From positions 262,978 to 326,977 of the forward strand of contig NZ_LMDB01000038.1 of the NCBI RefSeq assembly GCF_001425005.1: a stretch of 64,000 bases of DNA. The letters are read 5' to 3'. The translations under genes and the position numbers were made by a program. Below the pieces are notes generated by a model that was not told the DNA's origin, made no database searches, and saw nothing but the letters and a program-made list of their open reading frames with translations. Shown here piece by piece: positions 60,291-64,000 of the stretch. Within the stretch, counting starts at the first letter, position 1. Each line of letters opens with the position of its first letter. This DNA is from Duganella sp. Root336D2. GTDB taxonomy: Bacteria > Pseudomonadota > Gammaproteobacteria > Burkholderiales > Burkholderiaceae_D.

Positions 60291-61879
60291 GCTGCCTCGC
60301 GGTCGAAATGGGCTTGCCAGCGCGTGCACAGCGCCGCCACGCTTTCCGCAGCGGGCCAGCGCGCACCGTAGGCGGCGTTCAGCCACAGCGTGGTGGCCTG
60401 GTCGGCCAGCGCCAGGCTGGCGCTATCGAGTGCGCCGGCGGCGTGGGCGCTGCGCGCTTGCGCCAGGCACTCGCCTTCCGTTGCCCCATGGTGCAGCTTG
60501 AGCGACTGGCGGCTGACCAGGCGCGACAGCGTGGCGCGATACAGCAGCGCCAGCGCAGCGCGCTGCTGGCCTTGCTGCCACAGCGCGCGCACGGCGCCCG
60601 CCACATCGGCCGGCAAGCTCTCTTCGCGGATATCGAGGCCGCCCACTTCGGTGGCCAGCTTCGGTTCGGCTGCGGCCGCAAAATTGAAGCGCAGCGGCGC
60701 GGCATAGCGCCACAGCAGCCAGGCCACCAGGGCGACGGCGCCGGCGATCAGGGCGACCTTGAGCCCGCCGGCCAGGATCGCGACCATCCAGCGCGGCAGC
60801 AGCGGCGGCGACTTCGGTTTTTCCTTTTCTTTTTCCGCGGCCGGCGGTACGCGCAGTTCCCATTGCTCGCCGCAGCGATAGCCGCGCAAGTCTTCGTGCG
60901 CAAACACCTGGTCGAGTTGGCGGCGCAGCGCGGCCTGTTGCGGCGACCGGTCAGGCCCGCGGCCGCTGTCCTGCTTGGTGAGCCCTTCGGGCGGCGCGCA
61001 GTCGGTGGCCACGGACTTGGCGCCGGCAACCGGCCCGGCCGCCTGCACCGGCGGCGGCATGCCGAGCAAGGCCATGGCCAGCAGCGGCGCGGCCATCAGC
61101 ACGGCGGCAGCCTGGCGCGCTGCGGCTGGACGTGCCGGCGGGCGCAGCTGGCGCAGCACGATTTCGAGGTCCCAGGCTTCCAGCGTGGCGCGGCGGTTCA
61201 GGTACAGGGTAAAGGTACAGGCGGTGTAGATCGGGCCGATGATGGCGCACGCCAGGCACCAGGCGGCGGTGCCCAGCGCGGCCTGCAGCGGGCCCTGGTT
61301 GGTCAAGGTGAGCAGGGCGAAAGGATTGGCGGTTTCGCCCGGCATGAACAGGCCCAGCAGGGCCAGTACGCCCATCATCAGCACGAATTCGAAGCTGGCA
61401 CACATGCTGCCGAACATCAGCGCCGCGCCGCCGGTGCCGTTGCGGGCGATGGTGGCGCGGCGCGCGGTGGCGACCTTGCCGCGCGCCCGCTCCAGCACCC
61501 ACACCGGCTGGTGCAGGCCGCGTCCGGCCATGAAGGGGCGCCACCAGGTCAGCATGCGGAACCAGCCGCCGCCCAGTTCGCGCGGCCAGGCGCGCAAGGC
61601 ATCGCGCCAGCTGGCCTGTTCGCCGAAGACCTGGCGCGCCAGCACGTGCAGCGGCGCGCGCTCGAGCAAGGGGCGCAGCCACCATGGCAGCAGCCAGCCC
61701 AGGGCCAGGTCGGGGTTGTACCAGCTGAGCAGGACGGCCAGCGCCGACAGCGGCAGCCACAGGGCCAGCCAGGCGCGCCAGACGTCGGCGCCGCCGGCGT
61801 GCAGCAGGGAGAAACCAAGGTCCAGGCCTTGCGCATTGCTGCGCGGGCGCAAATCAAGGCGCAGCTTATCGAGTTGCAT
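60287..61879 (-). CDS. DUF4129-domain membrane protein
   Basis: The protein is about 530 aa with several N-terminal helices, a periplasmic loop near residues 300-370 (AHEDLRGYRCGEQWELRVPP), one more helix, and a C-terminal DUF4129 domain (DVAGAVRALWQQGQQRAALALLYRATLSRLV; LTLWLNAAYGARWP-like end). The ATG at 61879 is chosen at MQLDKLRLDLRPR; a 79-codon extension has no membrane pattern and overlaps the SpoIIM-like gene. Confidence 0.85.
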   Translation of the reverse strand: MQLDKLRLDLRPRSNAQGLDLGFSLLHAGGADVWRAWLALWLPLSALAVLLSWYNPDLALGWLLPWWLRPLLERAPLHVLARQVFGEQASWRDALRAWPRELGGGWFRMLTWWRPFMAGRGLHQPVWVLERARGKVATARRATIARNGTGGAALMFGSMCASFEFVLMMGVLALLGLFMPGETANPFALLTLTNQGPLQAALGTAAWCLACAIIGPIYTACTFTLYLNRRATLEAWDLEIVLRQLRPPARPAAARQAAAVLMAAPLLAMALLGMPPPVQAAGPVAGAKSVATDCAPPEGLTKQDSGRGPDRSPQQAALRRQLDQVFAHEDLRGYRCGEQWELRVPPAAEKEKEKPKSPPLLPRWMVAILAGGLKVALIAGAVALVAWLLWRYAAPLRFNFAAAAEPKLATEVGGLDIREESLPADVAGAVRALWQQGQQRAALALLYRATLSRLVSRQSLKLHHGATEGECLAQARSAHAAGALDSASLALADQATTLWLNAAYGARWPAAESVAALCTRWQAHFDREAA

Positions 61880-62825
61880 GTACGCCTTTCCCGCGGCCGG
61901 CGCAAGCAAAGAACAGGAACACAAGGGCCCAGCAGACGGCGCCGACGCTGTATTTGACGGCCGGCGCCAGGCTGCTGGCCGACCAGAAGGCTTCAAAGAA
62001 GGCAGCCAGCACGGTGAGCAGGGCGGCGCCCGCCACCACCGGGTACATCTGGATGCTGGCTTCCTGCAGCGCGCGGCGGCGGCCCAGGCGTCCTGGCTGC
62101 ACCAGCGCCAGGCCAAGGCGCACGCCGGCCATGCCGGACAGTACCAGGCCGGTCAGTTCAAAGCTGGAATGGGTCACCACGAAGGACCAGAAGTTGGTGC
62201 GGGTCGCCGGGTCGAGGCTGAGCCATGCAGCCACCACGCCCATCTTCATGCCGTTGAACAGTACGCTGAGCAAGGCCGGCACGCCGCCGAAGATGCCGCT
62301 GGCGAAAGTGCGGAAACCGATCGAGACATTGTTCCAGATATAGTGGCCGAACATTTGCAGGTCGCCTTCACTGCCGCCGCGGCCGGTCTTCATGCTGGAG
62401 GGCGAATACATCTGGTGCATGCGCGTCAGTTCTTCCGGCGAGGCGAACATGAAAGCATTGTGCGAGTCGTGCCATACCAGCAGGCCGATGGCGACGGCCG
62501 GCCCCAACAGGCAAAGCAGCACCAGCAGCAGCAGCTTCCATTCGGCGCGCACGCGGCGCGGCAAGTCCGCACGCAGCCACTGCAGCAGCACGGTCGGCCG
62601 TTCGGCTGCCACGCCGTACAGCGCGTGATGGCAGCGCGCGACCAGGCCGTGCAGGTAGGACACCAATTGCGGCGAGTAACCGCGCTGGCCGGCCAGGGCC
62701 AGGCACTGGCACAGGCGGCGGTATTGTTCGGGCAGGGCTTCGCGGCCTTCGGCGCGCTTGGCCAGCAGGGTGTCGATCTCGCTCCACTGCGGAGCGTAGG
62801 TCGCTTCAAACTGGGCTTGCTTCAT
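61866..62825 (-). CDS. SpoIIM-like (DUF95) membrane protein
   Basis: The protein has 319 aa. A soluble N-terminus (about 95 residues) precedes five or six helices with FGHYIWNNVSIGFRTFASGIFGG and THSSFELTGLVLSGMAGVRLG, the stage II sporulation M signature. Here it is part of the non-sporulation MoxR operon. It overlaps the RDD gene by 4 bp and the DUF4129 gene by 14 bp. Confidence 0.88.
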   Translation of the reverse strand: MKQAQFEATYAPQWSEIDTLLAKRAEGREALPEQYRRLCQCLALAGQRGYSPQLVSYLHGLVARCHHALYGVAAERPTVLLQWLRADLPRRVRAEWKLLLLVLLCLLGPAVAIGLLVWHDSHNAFMFASPEELTRMHQMYSPSSMKTGRGGSEGDLQMFGHYIWNNVSIGFRTFASGIFGGVPALLSVLFNGMKMGVVAAWLSLDPATRTNFWSFVVTHSSFELTGLVLSGMAGVRLGLALVQPGRLGRRRALQEASIQMYPVVAGAALLTVLAAFFEAFWSASSLAPAVKYSVGAVCWALVFLFFACAGRGKGVHATR

Positions 62826-63514
62826 CGGACCAATCCTGCGGCCATGCCGCGCAAGCGTTCCAGCGAAGCGTCGCCGTCGCGGCCGGTCAGCGGTTCGGCG
62901 ATATCGGCCAGTTCCAGCATGCGCGCGTGCGGCAGGCGGCTTTCGCGTGCAAACAGGTCGGCCAGCGCACGTTGCTGTTCGGGCGTCAGCGGGAAAGGCA
63001 GCGGCAGCGGCGCCGCATCGGGTACCTCAACGCGCCTGGACACCTTGTCACGGTACACCACCTGGGTGCCGGCCACGATATCGCCCAGGCGGCGGAAATG
63101 GCGGTCGCACAGCATGGCCAGCAGGCCGGAGGCATACAGCAGGGGCAGGAAGTCGGCCACCATCAGCAGGTTGCGCAGCACCGATTCGCGCCAGCGCAGC
63201 GGCAGGCCGTCGGCGCGCAGCACCTGCAGGCCGATGATGTGCTTGCCCAGCGTGCGGCCGCCGGCGTACACCTCGCAGATCACCGGGTAAGCCCAGTAGG
63301 CGAGGAAGAACAGGATCGCGGTCACGCCGTTGAACAGTTTTTCGGAAGGGATGATGGCGCCCAGCAGCCCGATGAGCACGCTGGCGCCAATACTCCAGAC
63401 TGCGAAATCGATGGCCCATGCGTAAGCGCGCACTACCGGACCGGCAGGAACAAGCTGCAAACGCACGCCTTCTGGGGTGATCAGGGACAGGCGTCCGTCG
63501 AGAAGGTAATTCAT
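62822..63514 (-). CDS. RDD-family membrane protein
   Basis: The protein has 230 aa. RAYAWAIDFAVW carries the Arg-Asp-Asp-type start, with R-A and D in the first helix. YAGGRTLGKHIIGLQVL and LYASGLLAMLCDRHFRRLGDIVAGTQVVYR are typical of the family. Three to four helices and a soluble C-terminal tail are present. It is first in the minus-strand operon; about 40 bp separate it from the next gene upstream. Confidence 0.88.
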   Translation of the reverse strand: MNYLLDGRLSLITPEGVRLQLVPAGPVVRAYAWAIDFAVWSIGASVLIGLLGAIIPSEKLFNGVTAILFFLAYWAYPVICEVYAGGRTLGKHIIGLQVLRADGLPLRWRESVLRNLLMVADFLPLLYASGLLAMLCDRHFRRLGDIVAGTQVVYRDKVSRRVEVPDAAPLPLPFPLTPEQQRALADLFARESRLPHARMLELADIAEPLTGRDGDASLERLRGMAAGLVR

Positions 63515-63552
63515 GCCATTTATTTAACCATAAAATTTCCTCAATGGAAATA

Positions 63553-64000
63553 TCAATGGAAATGTTTTATGCCGGCCGCCTCCTCGACTTGCCGGTATTC
63601 GCGTGTCTGGCGCACGTTGCCGATGGCTTGCCAGATGGCTTCGACCCGCTGCGGATCGCGCTGGTAGACGCCGCGCCCGACCATCAGGTGCAGGTGGACG
63701 GTGGAATATGGCAGTTCGGCCTGCTGGACCTTGCCGACGAAACGGGGATCTTCGTGTGCCAGCTTGCTCGCTTCCAGTCCCTGCAGGACGGCGACATCGA
63801 AGCTGCCCCTGGTCAGCATGCGCAGCGCATCGGCGGCCGACTTCACGGTGTCGTGCGGGATATAGCCTTTTTCGCGCAATTGCTGCGCCACCAGGTAGCC
63901 GGTCTGCACGATCACGACCTTGCCGGGTGCCAGCAGTTCATGGCCGTCCCAGCTGCCATTGCCCCCGACGCGCAGGAATACCAGGGCGGCATCTTCGAAT
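63553..64000 (-). CDS. Solute-binding-type protein, N-terminus outside window
   Basis: The frame is open at the right edge; only about 149 C-terminal residues are present. VIVQTGYLVAQQLREKGYIPHDTVKSAADALRML and GSFDVAVLQGLEAS have the pattern of periplasmic substrate-binding proteins (family 3), including a ligand-domain hinge region. It ends in GIKHFH. It may be a sensor-like orphan; no permease gene is visible in the window. Confidence 0.65.
   Translation of the reverse strand, partial: FEDAALVFLRVGGNGSWDGHELLAPGKVVIVQTGYLVAQQLREKGYIPHDTVKSAADALRMLTRGSFDVAVLQGLEASKLAHEDPRFVGKVQQAELPYSTVHLHLMVGRGVYQRDPQRVEAIWQAIGNVRQTREYRQVEEAAGIKHFH

Noticed and set aside
60308..63290. Long plus-strand open frames opposite the MoxR-type operon
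   Set aside because: They are shadows of the overlapping DUF4129, SpoIIM and RDD genes with no recognisable motif.

Overview
The window looks like chromosomal DNA of a Gram-negative betaproteobacterium, most likely Oxalobacteraceae (Massilia/Duganella/Janthinobacterium-like). This is inferred from high-GC coding bias, Sec and lipobox signals, undecaprenyl-type sugar genes, DUF805, DUF1059 and PsiF proteins, and the MoxR/DUF58/DUF4350/DUF4129/SpoIIM/RDD operon. No marker gene fixes the genus.

Layout. (1) 1-31 kb is a surface-polysaccharide region: a multidomain glycosyltransferase (GT) cut by the window edge, an epimerase, then a minus-strand operon (16744-10358) of GT2s, an EmrE-like carrier half, sugar-modifying enzymes and a GT-C-like membrane protein. 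A plus-strand operon follows (17151-28641) with a double GT2, a HAD-UbiA fusion, DprE1-like and DprE2-like enzymes, a polytopic protein, an epimerase, a UDP-galactopyranose-mutase-like flavoprotein, GtrA and an AglD/UPF0104-like protein. HAD-UbiA, DprE1 and DprE2 together predict a polyprenyl-phospho-arabinose-type donor. (2) Within this region, 3.6-10.3 kb holds one intact Ig-like repeat lipoprotein and the remains of one or two paralogues, split by an IS3-family and an IS5-family element. The IS5-family element has a 6-bp target duplication whose removal restores the reading frame exactly.

(3) 31130-45372 is a genomic island in the 3' end of a tRNA-Phe gene, bounded by a perfect 57-bp direct repeat and carrying a tyrosine integrase. 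It holds a row of small plus-strand genes (one COQ7-like), a DUF3987 protein with a duplicated acidic segment, an unrecognised 338-aa protein, a four-gene minus-strand operon built around a radical-SAM protein with a nucleotidyltransferase-like C-terminal part, an exported protein, two copies of a tiny Pro/Thr-rich peptide gene, and a pair led by a DUF6575-like protein. Five arrays of three tandem 8-bp repeats (GT[C/A]GCC-NN) are scattered in it; four form two inverted pairs. They resemble replication iterons. The operon and the iterons are the best candidates for undescribed biology here.

(4) 45.4-56.7 kb is core-like: the tRNA-Phe promoter, a GT39-like membrane glycosyltransferase, a decayed sulfatase, a hybrid histidine kinase, a DUF885 metallopeptidase-like protein, PsiF, a CsgG-like lipoprotein, DUF1059, a TIGR04552-like protein and two DUF805 proteins, the second apparently frameshifted in a run of eight G. 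(5) 56.7-63.5 kb is the minus-strand MoxR-type operon with mostly overlapping genes, followed by a partial solute-binding-type protein running off the right edge.
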